Assembly: GCA_937959395.1 (NCBI GenBank)
Contig: CALGLR010000041.1
Location: 1 to 56,287 of the forward strand
Reading direction: 5' to 3'
Origin: an uncultured Flavobacteriaceae bacterium
GTDB taxonomy: Bacteria > Bacteroidota > Bacteroidia > Flavobacteriales > Flavobacteriaceae
Length of the DNA stretch: 56,287 nt
Below, in pieces: positions 8,225-19,500 of the stretch; positions within the stretch are counted from its first letter, which is position 1; every line of letters starts with the position of its first letter. The position numbers were made by a program, and so were the translations under genes. The notes below the pieces were generated by a model, which was not told the DNA's origin, did not search any database, and saw nothing but the letters and a program-made list of their open reading frames with translations.

Positions 8225-9982
8225 ATGTACAGAAGTCACAATTGTGGTGAATTAAGAACATCACACATAAATAAAGAAGTTACCCTTTCAGGTTGGGTTC
8301 AAAAATCAAGAGATAAAGGTTTTATTGTTTGGGTAGACGTAAGAGATCGATATGGTATTACGCAACTTGTTTTTGATGAAGAACGCTCTTCTAAACTATT
8401 ATTAGAGCAAGCTCAAAAATTAGGAAGAGAGTTTGTTATTCAAGTAAAAGGTACCGTAATTGAACGTGCCTCAAAAAATTCAAACATACCAACTGGCGAT
8501 ATTGAAATCTTAGTTTCTGAACTTATTATACTAAATGAATCTTTACTCCCTCCTTTTACTATTGAGGATAAAACAGATGGTGGTGAAGATATTAGAATGA
8601 AATACCGCTATTTAGACATAAGGCGTAATCCCGTAAAAAATAATTTAATTTTTAGAGCTAAAGTAACTCAAGAGGTTCGTAATTATTTATCTAAAATTGA
8701 TTTTATTGAAGTAGAAACACCTTACTTAATTAAATCTACTCCAGAAGGCGCTCGTGATTTTGTAGTGCCTTCTCGCATGAATGAAGGTGAATTTTATGCA
8801 CTTCCTCAATCTCCGCAAACCTTTAAACAGCTACTTATGGTTGGTGGTATGGATAAATACTTTCAAATTGTAAAGTGTTTTAGAGATGAAGATTTACGCG
8901 CAGATAGACAACCTGAATTCACACAAATAGATTGCGAAATGGCATTTGTTGAACAAGAAGACATTTTAAATGTATTTGAAGGATTAACACGCCATTTATT
9001 AAAAGAAGTAAACGGTGTAGAGATCGAAAAATTTCCAAGAATGCTTTATGATGATGCCATTCGTATGTATGGTAACGATAAGCCAGACATAAGATTTGGG
9101 ATGGAATTTGGAGAATTAAATACAATTACTCAGCATAAAGAATTTAAAGTTTTTAATGATGCAGAATTGGTTGTAGGTATTGCTGTTCCTAACGGAAATA
9201 GTTATACAAGAAAAGAAATTGACAAGTTGATTGATTGGGTTAAACGCCCACAAGTAGGTGCTTTAGGAATGATATATTGTCGTTGTAATGATGATGGGAC
9301 TTATAAATCTTCTGTAGATAAATTTTATGATCAAGATGATTTTACGAAGTGGGCAGAAGCTACCAATGCTAAAAAAGGAGATCTTATTTGCATATTGTCT
9401 GGTACAACAAATAAGGTTAGAGCGCAATTAAGTGCTTTACGAATGGAATTAGCAGAACGTATGGGACTTAGAGACCCTAAAGTATTTGCTCCGCTATGGG
9501 TTATCGATTTTCCTCTATTAGAATTAGATGAAGAAACAGGACATTATCATGCGATGCACCATCCGTTTACCTCTCCTAAACCTGGGCAAATTGAATTATT
9601 AGATTCTAAACCCGGTGAAGTTAAAGCCAACGCTTACGATTTAGTATTAAATGGAAATGAAATTGGAGGGGGTTCTATTCGTATTCACGATAAAGCTACT
9701 CAGGCAATTATGTTAAAACACTTAGGTTTTTCTGATGAAGAGGCTAAAGCGCAATTTGGATTTTTAATGGATGCTTTTGAATATGGAGCGCCACCACATG
9801 GAGGATTAGCTTTTGGATTAGATCGATTAGTGGCTATACTTGGTGGCCAAGAAACTATTAGAGATTTTATTGCTTTCCCTAAAAATAATTCAGGTAGAGA
9901 TGTTATGATTGATGCTCCTGCTCCAATCGATAATGAGCAATTGAAAGAACTAAATCTTAAACTGGATTTAACAAACTCATAA
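8225..9982 (+). CDS. aspS: Aspartyl-tRNA synthetase
   Basis: A 585-residue class II synthetase that charges tRNA-Asp in the cytoplasm. The N-terminal OB anticodon-binding domain (~1-110) begins [10 protein letters not shown] and contains [12 protein letters not shown]. Motif 2 is [18 protein letters not shown], and motif 3 is [15 protein letters not shown] near the C-terminus. The bacterial GAD insertion is present between motifs 2 and 3, so it is the bacterial type. Length is normal. A small membrane-protein gene follows after 10 bp and is probably cotranscribed. Whether it also charges tRNA-Asn cannot be read here. Confidence 0.98.
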   Translation: MYRSHNCGELRTSHINKEVTLSGWVQKSRDKGFIVWVDVRDRYGITQLVFDEERSSKLLLEQAQKLGREFVIQVKGTVIERASKNSNIPTGDIEILVSELIILNESLLPPFTIEDKTDGGEDIRMKYRYLDIRRNPVKNNLIFRAKVTQEVRNYLSKIDFIEVETPYLIKSTPEGARDFVVPSRMNEGEFYALPQSPQTFKQLLMVGGMDKYFQIVKCFRDEDLRADRQPEFTQIDCEMAFVEQEDILNVFEGLTRHLLKEVNGVEIEKFPRMLYDDAIRMYGNDKPDIRFGMEFGELNTITQHKEFKVFNDAELVVGIAVPNGNSYTRKEIDKLIDWVKRPQVGALGMIYCRCNDDGTYKSSVDKFYDQDDFTKWAEATNAKKGDLICILSGTTNKVRAQLSALRMELAERMGLRDPKVFAPLWVIDFPLLELDEETGHYHAMHHPFTSPKPGQIELLDSKPGEVKANAYDLVLNGNEIGGGSIRIHDKATQAIMLKHLGFSDEEAKAQFGFLMDAFEYGAPPHGGLAFGLDRLVAILGGQETIRDFIAFPKNNSGRDVMIDAPAPIDNEQLKELNLKLDLTNS

Positions 9983-9992
9983 CGAAGACTAA

Positions 9993-10223
9993 ATGAAATA
10001 TGTAACTTTATTATTCTTCATTGCCTCTACAACAAGTATAATACTAGGCTATACTTTAGACGTACCTTATACTGAAAAACTAAAAGGGTTTGGTGTTCTT
10101 GGTTTGTTTTTAATAACTATTCCTTTATTTATTTATCATTCATGGAAAGGTAAAAATGTAAAAGATTACATGTTAACAAATGAAAACTTAGATCGTATGA
10201 AACAAAAAGAAAAGAAAAATTAA
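9993..10223 (+). CDS. Small two-helix membrane protein
   Basis: A 76-residue protein with two predicted membrane helices (~3-22 and ~34-50, FGVLGLFLITIPLFIYHSW) and a short Lys-rich cytoplasmic tail (MKQKEKKN). It starts 10 bp after aspS, suggesting cotranscription. Flavobacterial genomes often carry such a small hydrophobic protein next to aspS-like genes, but I know no function. Confidence 0.75.
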   Translation: MKYVTLLFFIASTTSIILGYTLDVPYTEKLKGFGVLGLFLITIPLFIYHSWKGKNVKDYMLTNENLDRMKQKEKKN

Positions 10224-10667
10224 GTTTATACATTTTAGATATTAGTATCTAATCGTAAAGTAATTCGTTTTGTACTAAAAAAATACAGAATTATCACTTC
10301 ATTTTTAAGGACACTCTTTTAAAAAAATGAGTCTTCTATTGAATTAGAGTTCAGCAAATAATTACGTATAAGATAAAAATCATAAAACTACTGATTGTTA
10401 ATCACAAAATAGTTTTTATTATTTGCCATTTCGAATCTTTCTATTATAGCTGAAGACTGGCTAAAATCGAGAACTAATATTGCTTGAGAAGAATCTTGAT
10501 TTCGCTCGATCTAACATAGATACTGCTAAAGTCAATTTACAAAATACTAGTTCTACTGAGTTCTATAGATTTAAATTTAACCTACACCAAAGTATAAGAA
10601 AAGTATAAAAACAAAAAAAGGGATGAGTAAAACTCATCCCTTTTAAATTTATTTAATTAAGAATTAA
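10224..10667. other. Intergenic region, no gene seen
   Basis: About 440 bp with no convincing ORF. It holds a weak hairpin at ~10312-10340 (ACTC/GAGT around an A/T loop) that could end aspS transcription, and a stretch at ~10430-10515 with CGAG/CTCG motifs that may be a decayed interspersed repeat. The strong terminator at 10616-10644 belongs to the protease gene on the other strand. Confidence 0.5.
10616..10644 (-). terminator. Terminator of the first M36 protease gene
   Basis: Perfect 12-bp stem AAAAGGGATGAG with CTCATCCCTTTT around five bases, with a long T tract on the minus strand, 24 bp after the protease stop. Confidence 0.85.
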
Positions 10668-13600
10668 TTATTTTTTAATAATCTGTCTAGTAGATTTTTT
10701 ACTACCATTCTCAATAGTTAAGAAGTAAGACCCTGTTGCAAATTGACCAAGATCTACAGTAATTTTATTATCACCTACAGTGTTAATAGAAATACCATTT
10801 GTTAATACTCTACCCATAATATCATTAATAGATACTTTAGCGTTATCTAATGATGTCGCACTTTGAATAGTTACTACACCTGTTGTTGGATTAGGGAAGA
10901 AAGATAATCCTTCAAATTCCTTATCATCAACTGAAAGTGTCGCGTCTCCTTTAATTACGAAGTTATCAATAATAGCTCCTTCTTCGTTAACACCAGGATC
11001 AGAAATAAATACAAATCTAAATAACATATTTTCTTCAGCAGAACCATTACTATCAAAAGCAGCTAATGAATGCTTATATAATTTCATTTGAGCATTTGTT
11101 CCTCCAGCACTATGCGTACTTGCCTTTTCACCTTCACCTAACCATTGTGCTCCAACACAGTTTTGACAGTTAGTTCCATTTGGCACAGCATCACTATTAA
11201 ACCAATCTGGATCATTAGCAGTTCCTAAGATCTCCCATGTTGCTCCACCATCTTTAGAATATTCGAATGTTAATAAATCAAATACATCTTCGATATCAAA
11301 TCCTAAGTTAAACTCTACACTAGCATCATCTAAAGTAGATAAATCGTAACATTGAGATACTAAGAATGCCTTTGTATCATTACCTGGTGTACCATCTAAG
11401 TTTGTTCCATATACTTGAGAACCTGCATTAGCGTTACTTAATAAAGTTCCTGCCGCAGTACCTCTTTCCCATAAACTAGCTGTTCCTGTTGCATTGAAAG
11501 CAATTAATTCATCTGAAGCATTTTCGAAAGTATTAACAACATCTTCTGTACCATTATCGTTTACTGATATCGTAGCTGAAGCAGATCCAGCAGGGTTAAC
11601 TGTAGCAATTTCTAATACGTGAGAACCTCTTGATAATGTTCCTAAATCAATTGTAATAGGGGCAGCTTCACAAGCACCGATATTCCCTGTCCATGTTCCA
11701 TTTTGAGTTGCTCCACCATCAATTCTGTAAGTATAATCTATTGATGATACTGGCGTGTTAGTAAAGTTAGTCACAGTAATTTGTGGTACTTCACTTCCAC
11801 ATGCATCTTTAGTTGTAGAGATTGCAATATCAGCTTCTGGTATATCGAAAGCTTCTGTACCATCTGCTTTAGATCCAGGATTACCTTGATCTGCACTAAA
11901 TCCTAAACCTCTTTTAGCAAATACTGACCATATCGTACATGCATCTGCGCCACCAGTAGTCGCTCTATCAGCAGCTAAGATAGCGTCTCTAAAGTCTACC
12001 TGACCACCACCACAAGGTTGTAATTTTAATCCGTCTAATACTAATTGCATTACTTTAGTGTTTCCCGCATCTCCAGTGTATACATCGTCAGTGAATCCAT
12101 ACTTATCAACAAATGCCCATGTTAAATCCCATAGAATCGTAGCGAATACAGATCCAACACCGTGAGGTGCAACTTGAGATTTAATGTCATCATATGTAAA
12201 GTTATTTACTGAAAAACTTGTAGAATAAGGTTTCGCTCTAATTCCAGTTCCTGTTGTTGCTTGTCCTAATGCGTAAGTACCAATTCCTCTTCTTGATGTT
12301 CCAACATCTCCTTCATTCATTGTCATCATTAAAGCAAACCAATCAGACCAACCTTCACCAGCTTGTTCTTGTCCGCTTAAACATCCAGCAGTTCCAGGAC
12401 CACCAGCTAAACGTATTGAAATACCATGACCGTATTCGTGTATTACTATTCCACTATCAAAATTCCCATCTCTATTAGGGTTTGTTGTGTTCCATAAATA
12501 CATTTGCATTCTTGGGTTAGTACCATCTGCTTGAGTACTCATGTTTGCATTATTGAATGGTCCAATATCCAATTCAGCATTTACATAATCACTAGCTCTT
12601 CCACCATTTCCGTAGTTATTTTCTTGAAAGTTACCAGAAACTTCATCAAAACCAGCTTCATACCATACATCATGCACCATATTGTTACCATAAAATAAGT
12701 TAGTAACAGAAGCAGCCTGATACTGAGATGGCTGTTGATTAGAACTAAAAGGGAAATCAAAAGATAAGTTATTCCCTCCTTCTGGAGAAAAACCTATTTG
12801 ATTATTACTATTTTGATCTACGTAAGCACGTACATTATTACCACGTGTGTTTGTATATTCTGCACCAGCTCTACCATTATCATCATGCCATCCAAAAGGA
12901 GATGCATTTACATTAGCAGGATCGCTAACTACCTCTCTTGAACCATGACTAGGACTTTCTACTCCTGGAGTGCTACCGTCAGATAACAATGGAAGTACTC
13001 TATAGCTAGAACCATCTACCATCATAGATGTATTCGCATTAGATTTGAATAAATTAAATTCTTCTGCTTTATCGGCATGATTGTGCCCTGCATGAAAAAC
13101 AGCATTGTTATCATTATAAAAACCATTCTCATCAAATGCACAGCTAATAGTATAGTTGTGTATGTTTCCTTTTCTTATTTCTCCTGTAGTAGCATCTACT
13201 CTTACACTCCACATGTCAGAACTATTTGGATCATCAACCTCAACATCGTAAGTTAAGACTAATTTATCGCCTTCAAAAACATACTTTAATTGAGCAGGAA
13301 TAAAATCTCTAGAAGAAATACCAGCACTAGAAAACTCATAGTTATTTGCTTTTCTACTTAAAACTCTTAATCCTGTTGGTGTCCCTAATTTAAAGTAAGA
13401 AGCTACCTTTTCGATTGCTTGTTGTGCCGTAATTGCTGGAGTTACAGTATTTACTTTACTAGCAACATCACTAACAAATCCACTAGCTACATTAAAAATT
13501 TGACCATCTTTTACAGCAACTGTAGAAATTGCATTGTAAATTGGAATACCTTGATGTTCTTGACCTACATAAACAAGTGTTAAATCCATACCTTTTGTAT

Positions 13601-13784
13601 AGTACTCGTCTGTTACGGTAAGACCTTGAACATCACTCTGAGTTAGTTTCAGCTCAGCTGCATTGCTAGCATACTTCTGTATGCTCACTCCGTTGGGAGA
13701 TTCGGTTAATGATTTTTGAGAAAACCCAAATGCTGATAATAGCATAAAAGATCCAACAAAAATACCTTTTGTTACATTTTTCAT
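10668..13784 (-). CDS. Secreted M36 (fungalysin) metallopeptidase with T9SS tail
   Basis: A 1,038-residue secreted zinc endopeptidase. Order: signal peptide (~1-22, ending FGFSQ), FTP/propeptide-like region (~25-200), M36 catalytic domain with HEYGH at 449-453 and the third zinc ligand Glu near 477 in GEGWSDW, two beta-sandwich regions (~640-940; CARDB-like then a jelly-roll-like region), and a type A T9SS sorting domain (LSFFPNPTTGVVTIQS to TRQIIKK at the end). It should be secreted or surface-anchored through T9SS, degrading protein outside the cell. A paralogue lies at 16593-19889. Own terminator, probably monocistronic. Confidence 0.95.
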   Translation of the reverse strand: MKNVTKGIFVGSFMLLSAFGFSQKSLTESPNGVSIQKYASNAAELKLTQSDVQGLTVTDEYYTKGMDLTLVYVGQEHQGIPIYNAISTVAVKDGQIFNVASGFVSDVASKVNTVTPAITAQQAIEKVASYFKLGTPTGLRVLSRKANNYEFSSAGISSRDFIPAQLKYVFEGDKLVLTYDVEVDDPNSSDMWSVRVDATTGEIRKGNIHNYTISCAFDENGFYNDNNAVFHAGHNHADKAEEFNLFKSNANTSMMVDGSSYRVLPLLSDGSTPGVESPSHGSREVVSDPANVNASPFGWHDDNGRAGAEYTNTRGNNVRAYVDQNSNNQIGFSPEGGNNLSFDFPFSSNQQPSQYQAASVTNLFYGNNMVHDVWYEAGFDEVSGNFQENNYGNGGRASDYVNAELDIGPFNNANMSTQADGTNPRMQMYLWNTTNPNRDGNFDSGIVIHEYGHGISIRLAGGPGTAGCLSGQEQAGEGWSDWFALMMTMNEGDVGTSRRGIGTYALGQATTGTGIRAKPYSTSFSVNNFTYDDIKSQVAPHGVGSVFATILWDLTWAFVDKYGFTDDVYTGDAGNTKVMQLVLDGLKLQPCGGGQVDFRDAILAADRATTGGADACTIWSVFAKRGLGFSADQGNPGSKADGTEAFDIPEADIAISTTKDACGSEVPQITVTNFTNTPVSSIDYTYRIDGGATQNGTWTGNIGACEAAPITIDLGTLSRGSHVLEIATVNPAGSASATISVNDNGTEDVVNTFENASDELIAFNATGTASLWERGTAAGTLLSNANAGSQVYGTNLDGTPGNDTKAFLVSQCYDLSTLDDASVEFNLGFDIEDVFDLLTFEYSKDGGATWEILGTANDPDWFNSDAVPNGTNCQNCVGAQWLGEGEKASTHSAGGTNAQMKLYKHSLAAFDSNGSAEENMLFRFVFISDPGVNEEGAIIDNFVIKGDATLSVDDKEFEGLSFFPNPTTGVVTIQSATSLDNAKVSINDIMGRVLTNGISINTVGDNKITVDLGQFATGSYFLTIENGSKKSTRQIIKK

Positions 13785-14240
13785 TTTAGATTAATTGAAT
13801 TGATTAGAATAATTTTTTTTCATTACTTAATTTTTCGTTTCATAGTCTAATAAATAGAACTAAGAGATCACTAAATTAGGATTTTTCTTTAAAAAAAAAG
13901 CCTTTATTTAGAAAATATATCGCGTTTTGCTGTTTTTTTTGATGAATGCGCAATTTTTTACGACAAAAGGCTCACTTAATTACATTTCGTTAAATCGCAA
14001 ACATGATATTATGAATAATAATGACCTAATTTTGCCTAAATAATGCAATTAATAACAAATCATTACCCTATGTTCAGTATTCATATCTAAAAGTTAAGAT
14101 ATACACATTTTTATCTTACTCAATTGTACTATTATTAAAGAAAAAGAATGACAACATTTAAACATTAAGGTAAGACAACTAATTCCATATAAGTATATAG
14201 AACTGTATTTTACTTTTAATAATAGATTAGATACAATATC
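13785..14240. other. Intergenic region, no gene seen
   Basis: About 455 bp, very AT-rich with several A and T tracts (for example 13892-13900 and 13933-13940). No credible ORF or structured RNA was recognised. It must hold the promoter of the M36 gene on the minus strand and the 3' end of tadA. Confidence 0.5.
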
Positions 14241-14690
14241 TTAATTAAGATTTCTCTTTTCAATAAAAAAGCGTTTCAAGAGTTTAGAAGCCTGATCTTC
14301 TAATATCCCTCCCTCAATCTTAGTCTTAGGATGTAGTTTTGTTCTTAGATTAATACAACCGCGTTCTTCATCTCTTGCGGCATATACAATTTTAGAAATT
14401 TGAGACCAATACAAAGCACCTGCACACATTTGGCAAGGCTCAAGTGTAACATAAAGCGTACAGTTATGTAAATATTTCCCACCTAAGAAATTAGCTGCTG
14501 CTGTAATAGCTTGCATTTCTGCATGTGCAGTAACATCGTTTAAAATTTCGGTTAAATTATGAGCTCTAGCTATTATTTTATCTTCTATAACTATAACAGC
14601 TCCTACAGGAACTTCTCCTTTTTCATATCCCGTCTCTGCTTCCTGCAAAGCTTTTTTCATAAAATAAATATCGTCGTATGAATCTATCAT
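14241..14690 (-). CDS. tadA: tRNA adenosine(34) deaminase / nucleoside deaminase
   Basis: A 149-residue zinc cytidine-deaminase-fold enzyme. Zinc site: HAEMQAI (His and catalytic Glu, ~57-63) and TLEPCQMCAGALYWS (two Cys ligands, ~88-91), which is the TadA signature, with the ALYWSQISKIVYAA region after it. TadA makes inosine at the wobble position of tRNA-Arg(ACG). Guanine deaminase relatives share the motifs, but PCxMCxGA and the size favour TadA. Transcribed divergently from dxs, 85 bp away. Confidence 0.93.
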   Translation of the reverse strand: MIDSYDDIYFMKKALQEAETGYEKGEVPVGAVIVIEDKIIARAHNLTEILNDVTAHAEMQAITAAANFLGGKYLHNCTLYVTLEPCQMCAGALYWSQISKIVYAARDEERGCINLRTKLHPKTKIEGGILEDQASKLLKRFFIEKRNLN

Positions 14691-14775
14691 ATCATAAAAA
14701 TATTGATAATATTAACTCTTTTAGCTAATATGTGTTACTTTTTAAATAATTTTACCCAATAATATAATTTTATAA

Positions 14776-16539
14776 TTGAATTATCTAGAAAACATAAATT
14801 CTCCTGAAGATTTACGCACTTTAAATGAAGCTGAATTAATTACGCTTTCAAAAGAATTGCGTTCATTCATAATTAATGCTGTTGCAGCTAAAGCAGGACA
14901 TCTGGGTGCTAGCCTAGGAGTTGTTGAATTAACTATTGCACTACATTATGTTTTTAAAACGCCTGAAGATTTACTCGTCTGGGATGTTGGACACCAAGCT
15001 TACGTGCATAAAATTTTAACTGAGAGACGTCACGTTTTTGACACAAATAGACAATTTAACGGCATAAGCGGTTTTCCTAAAAGAAGTGAAAGTAAATACG
15101 ATGCTTTTGGCGTTGGTCATTCTTCAACATCTATTTCTGCTGTTTTAGGCATGGCCATTGCTTCTCAAATAAAAAAAGAAGATCATAAACAGCATATAGC
15201 AGTTATTGGAGATGCTTCTATAGCAAGTGGAATGGCTTTTGAAGGATTAAATCATGCTGGAGTCACTAATGCCAATATATTAGTAATTTTAAACGATAAT
15301 GCCATAGGTATAGATCCTAGTGTTGGTGCATTAAAACAATATTTAACTAATGTAAAAAAAGGGACTCAAAAGCAAGATAATATTTTTGAGGCTTTAAATT
15401 TTAATTATTCTGGCCCCATAGATGGCCATGATTTACCGAAGCTTATTTCTGAACTACGACGTTTACAATCTATTAAAGGCCCAAAGTTTCTACATGTTAT
15501 TACTACAAAAGGGAAAGGACTTCGACAAGCTGAAGAAAACCAAGTAACTTATCATGCTCCGGGAAAATTTAATGCTAAAACTGGAGATTTATACGAAAAA
15601 GATAATAGCATAACGCCTCCAAAATATCAAGATGTATTTGGTCATACTATTGTTGAATTGGCTAAAAAAAATGAAAAAATAATAGGCATTACACCCGCAA
15701 TGCCTACTGGAAGCTCTTTAAAGTTTATGATGGAAGCAATTCCCGATCGTGCTTTTGATGTTGGAATTGCTGAGCAACATGCTGTAACATTTGCTGCTGG
15801 CATGGCTACTCAAGGCATGACTGTATTTTGTAATATTTATTCTACTTTTCTTCAACGCGCTTACGATCAAGTTATTCATGATGTAGCCATTCAAAATCTT
15901 CCTGTCATATTTTGTTTAGACCGAGCTGGTTTAGTTGGTGAAGATGGCGCAACGCATCATGGTGTTTTTGATATTAGTTATTTACGATGTATTCCTAACT
16001 TAATTGTCTTTGCTCCTAGAAATGAAATAGAATTACGTAATATTATGTATACTGCTCAACTTGGACTTGAAAGCCCAATTGCAATTCGCTACCCTCGTGG
16101 TAGAGGCATAACGATTGATTGGAAAAAACCTTTTTCTAAAATTGAAATAGGAAAAGGAGAACTTTTAAAATCAGGCTCTAAAATTGCTATTCTATCTACT
16201 GGAACTATTGCTAAAAATGTTTCTGAAGCCATTCTTTTAACAGATAACAATGATCTTTACGCTCATTATGACATAAAATTCATAAAACCTTTAGATGAAA
16301 AACTACTGCATAACATTTTTGAAACCTTTTCTTCAATTATAACATTCGAAGATGGTGCCATTAATGGTGGATTCGGAAGTGCCATTTTAGAATTCTCTTC
16401 AAAATTTAATTATAAAAGCAACATACAAATAAAAGGTATACCAGATCAATTTATTGAACATGGTTCTATTTTAGAATTACAAAACAGTATCCAACTGTCA
16501 CCTGAAGGAATTAAAGGCACACTTGTAAATTTATTGTAA
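14776..16539 (+). CDS. dxs: 1-Deoxy-D-xylulose-5-phosphate synthase
   Basis: A 587-residue thiamine-diphosphate enzyme that joins pyruvate and glyceraldehyde 3-phosphate, the first step of the MEP isoprenoid route. Motifs: KAGHLGASLGVVELTIAL, the GDASIASGMAFEGLNHAG...NDNA cofactor site (~144-175), EQHAVTFAAGMA (~336) of the pyrimidine-binding domain, and a transketolase C-terminal domain. The start is TTG: an in-frame TAA sits directly before it (14773-14775), and the residues after it (NYLENINSPEDL) align with the usual Dxs N-terminus, so an ATG further in would cut the fold. Length fits the compact Bacteroidota Dxs. Confidence 0.96.
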   Translation: MNYLENINSPEDLRTLNEAELITLSKELRSFIINAVAAKAGHLGASLGVVELTIALHYVFKTPEDLLVWDVGHQAYVHKILTERRHVFDTNRQFNGISGFPKRSESKYDAFGVGHSSTSISAVLGMAIASQIKKEDHKQHIAVIGDASIASGMAFEGLNHAGVTNANILVILNDNAIGIDPSVGALKQYLTNVKKGTQKQDNIFEALNFNYSGPIDGHDLPKLISELRRLQSIKGPKFLHVITTKGKGLRQAEENQVTYHAPGKFNAKTGDLYEKDNSITPPKYQDVFGHTIVELAKKNEKIIGITPAMPTGSSLKFMMEAIPDRAFDVGIAEQHAVTFAAGMATQGMTVFCNIYSTFLQRAYDQVIHDVAIQNLPVIFCLDRAGLVGEDGATHHGVFDISYLRCIPNLIVFAPRNEIELRNIMYTAQLGLESPIAIRYPRGRGITIDWKKPFSKIEIGKGELLKSGSKIAILSTGTIAKNVSEAILLTDNNDLYAHYDIKFIKPLDEKLLHNIFETFSSIITFEDGAINGGFGSAILEFSSKFNYKSNIQIKGIPDQFIEHGSILELQNSIQLSPEGIKGTLVNLL

Positions 16540-16542
16540 ATA

Positions 16543-16570
16543 AAAAGCAGCATTTAAAAATGCTGCTTTT
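16543..16570. terminator. Bidirectional terminator between dxs and the second M36 gene
   Basis: Perfect stem AAAAGCAGCATT with AATGCTGCTTTT around a four-base loop, lying between the convergent dxs and protease stops. Confidence 0.88.
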
Positions 16571-16592
16571 AAAACAATTATTGCTATTATAA

Positions 16593-19500
16593 TTAATTCT
16601 TAATAATTCGTTTTACTATTTTATTTGAATTCGTCTCTATTGATATAAAGTAAGCACCACTAGAAAGGCCAGACATATCTATAGACATTCTATTTTCATT
16701 AATTTGCTTAACATTTACTTTATCCATTAATTTTCTTCCTGTAACATCATGTATATCTACATTAGAATCTACAAGACTAGAAACTCCAACAATAGTTAAA
16801 ATACCATTTGTAGGGTTTGGATAAATAGTAAATCCATCAAACGTATTCTCATCAACACTTAATAATGGATCGATATTAATAGTGAAATTTACTGTTTGCG
16901 GCGCAAATGCCGGACAATCGTTAGTAAAAGCCACTGTCATTGACCACACACCTTCTACAGCTGGATCATTATCAGGAACGCTCGTAAAAGCAACAATATC
17001 ATTATTATATATTGTGCCATCTGGACCAGTCCAAGTTGTCGTTCCAGCAACAGTAGGTATTCTCAAAATAATATTTCTATTATCTAAAACATCAATTGTA
17101 TCTCCTGTACTAAAAGAAGTGAACGCTCCTCCATTTATAGCAAACTCCGTATCACCATCAGTAATATCTGGATTTGTTCCATTAACAACTAATTGCGCTG
17201 TTAGTACTTTGCTTGCATCTCCTCCTGGAGTTACATTAATTACATAATTTGTTGCTGTTGCAGGAATGTTAGACACAGTCATTGTAAATAGTCCAGTATC
17301 TTTCATCGTTGCTGGCAAAAATGTTGCAGTAGCTCCAGCTGGTAAATTAGACGCTACGAAAGGCGTATTAGTATCATAACCATTTTGTTCATTAAATACA
17401 AATTCGTAAGTCACAGAAGTTGTACCAGAACAAACCGATTTAATACCAGAATCTCCATTTGTAATTATATAATCTGGCGTACAACCAAGTCCTGGAGGTA
17501 AATCATAAGCATGCACCCCATCTGAAGTACTTGCTGTGCTTCCTTGATCTGCACTAAAGCCCATTCCCCTTCTAGCAAACGCGCTCCAAATCACACATTG
17601 ATTCGCGCCTCCATATAAATTCATATCTGCTTGCAGTATTGCATCTCTTCCATCTTCAAAACCAGGGTTACAAGCCGTTAATTTAAAACCTTCAACAACT
17701 AGATTTAAAGCTATTGTATTTCCTTTTCCACTATTGGCATCATAAATATCATCTGTAAAGCCATGAACCGCAATTAAATCCCAAGTCATATCCCAAAGCA
17801 TCCCTGCCCAAACAGAACCAACGCCATGCGGCACTGTATAAGTTGTGTTTGCTGTATCTGCTCGTAATAATTCATAAGTCATTGGGTTATTAGTAATGTC
17901 TCCAGAATATGGAGCAGGCCTAATCCCCTGACCATTTGGAGCTTGACCTACAACAAAAGTTCCTGTACCATTTAAAGCTATTCCATTATCCACGTTTTTA
18001 AGCAATAATATTTTACCTATATAATCGGCCCATCCTTCGCCCATAGATTCTTGAGCTTGAACACAACCAGAATTACCTGGACCAGCAACTAATCTTGTAT
18101 TTATTCCATGACCATACTCATGTGCAATAACTCCATTATCAAAATCACCATCTATATTTACAAATCCTGTTTGAATAATATTAAACGTCGCATTAACCGT
18201 ATTTGAAGCCATTGTTGCTATAATGTTATCTCCATCAGACTTATTTATACTATATGCAGGAATACTAACAGTCAAATCTCCTCCTCCCATAGCAATATCT
18301 CCAGCAACATTATTAACAACTAAAATTGCTACAGCACCAGCATTTTGGGCCTCTATAGTTTTTGCTGTAAAAGCGCAAGCTCCTCTTCTAACCACTGCTA
18401 TGTTACCATTTAAAGCTGCTGCATTGGTTATCGCTCCACAACCATCGTTTACATCTGTAGATGGATCGATACTTGTGTTATCATCAACAACTAAAACCAA
18501 ATCTGCAGTTATTGGAGAAGATGGTTGTACATTTCCTGGGGCAAAATTATTATCTAACGCAGCGTATTCTCCTGCTATTGAGGTATTATTTATTTCTAAT
18601 AACGGTCCAGAGTAAGCTCCTATATCCCATAAAAACATTTGCATTCTTGGATTAAAACCATCTGGAGGCGTTCCAAAATTTGCATTATTAATACCACTAC
18701 CGTCTTGCACATCGGCATCAAGTGGATCTCCACCAGTTCCGCCTCGTCCAAAATTATTTTCTTGAAAGTTACCAGAAGCTTCATCGAATCCATATTGATA
18801 ATAAATATCATGCACCGCATTAGACATATAAAACACATTAGTATTTGCTGCATCAATGTAAGTACTCGCACTTACATAAGGACCACCATATGGATAATCA
18901 AATACTAATCCTGCACCGCTTTCTACTGTTAAAGGCCCAGTTCCATTATTTCCATTTTGATCATCTCTCGAGATGACATTATTCCCTGCAGTCGCATTAA
19001 AACTACTACTGCCGTTATCATGCCATCCAAGTGGTGACGCAGTTGCTTCTTGCGGTGATACTATTAACTCAAAATCACCATGATTAGGGCTTTCAATATA
19101 ATATGGCAATGCTCTATATGAATTTACCATAGCCGTATTAGCTTCAGTATTCTTAAAAAGTAATTTTGAAAAATTTATATCTGCATTGCCTATTTTAACT
19201 TTTTTTGAATGTTTATGAATAGAATGATCAACATTCGTTCCCCAGTTACAACTTACTATCCAGTCATTTTGACTAACAAAAGCACCTGTTTGGGCATCAA
19301 TTCGTGTATTCCACCAGTGGTCACCACTAGCTAAATCTAAATTCACATTCCAGGTTAACTTTATTTCATTATCTGAAACCACATCGTAAACCAATTTTAC
19401 TTTAATATCGCTTTGTACTGCTTCAGTCTTACTAAATGTATATTCATTTTTATTTTTATTGAAATCTAATTTCTTCAAAGAAACGGCTGGTTTTAATTTA

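Noticed and set aside
10430-10515. Possible decayed gene or RNA between aspS and the M36 gene
   Set aside because: Only short CGAG/CTCG matches to a type of flavobacterial interspersed repeat I recall; too little to call a feature.
16882-18908. Plus-strand ORFs inside the second M36 gene
   Set aside because: Antisense shadows of a well-supported long gene with intact motifs.
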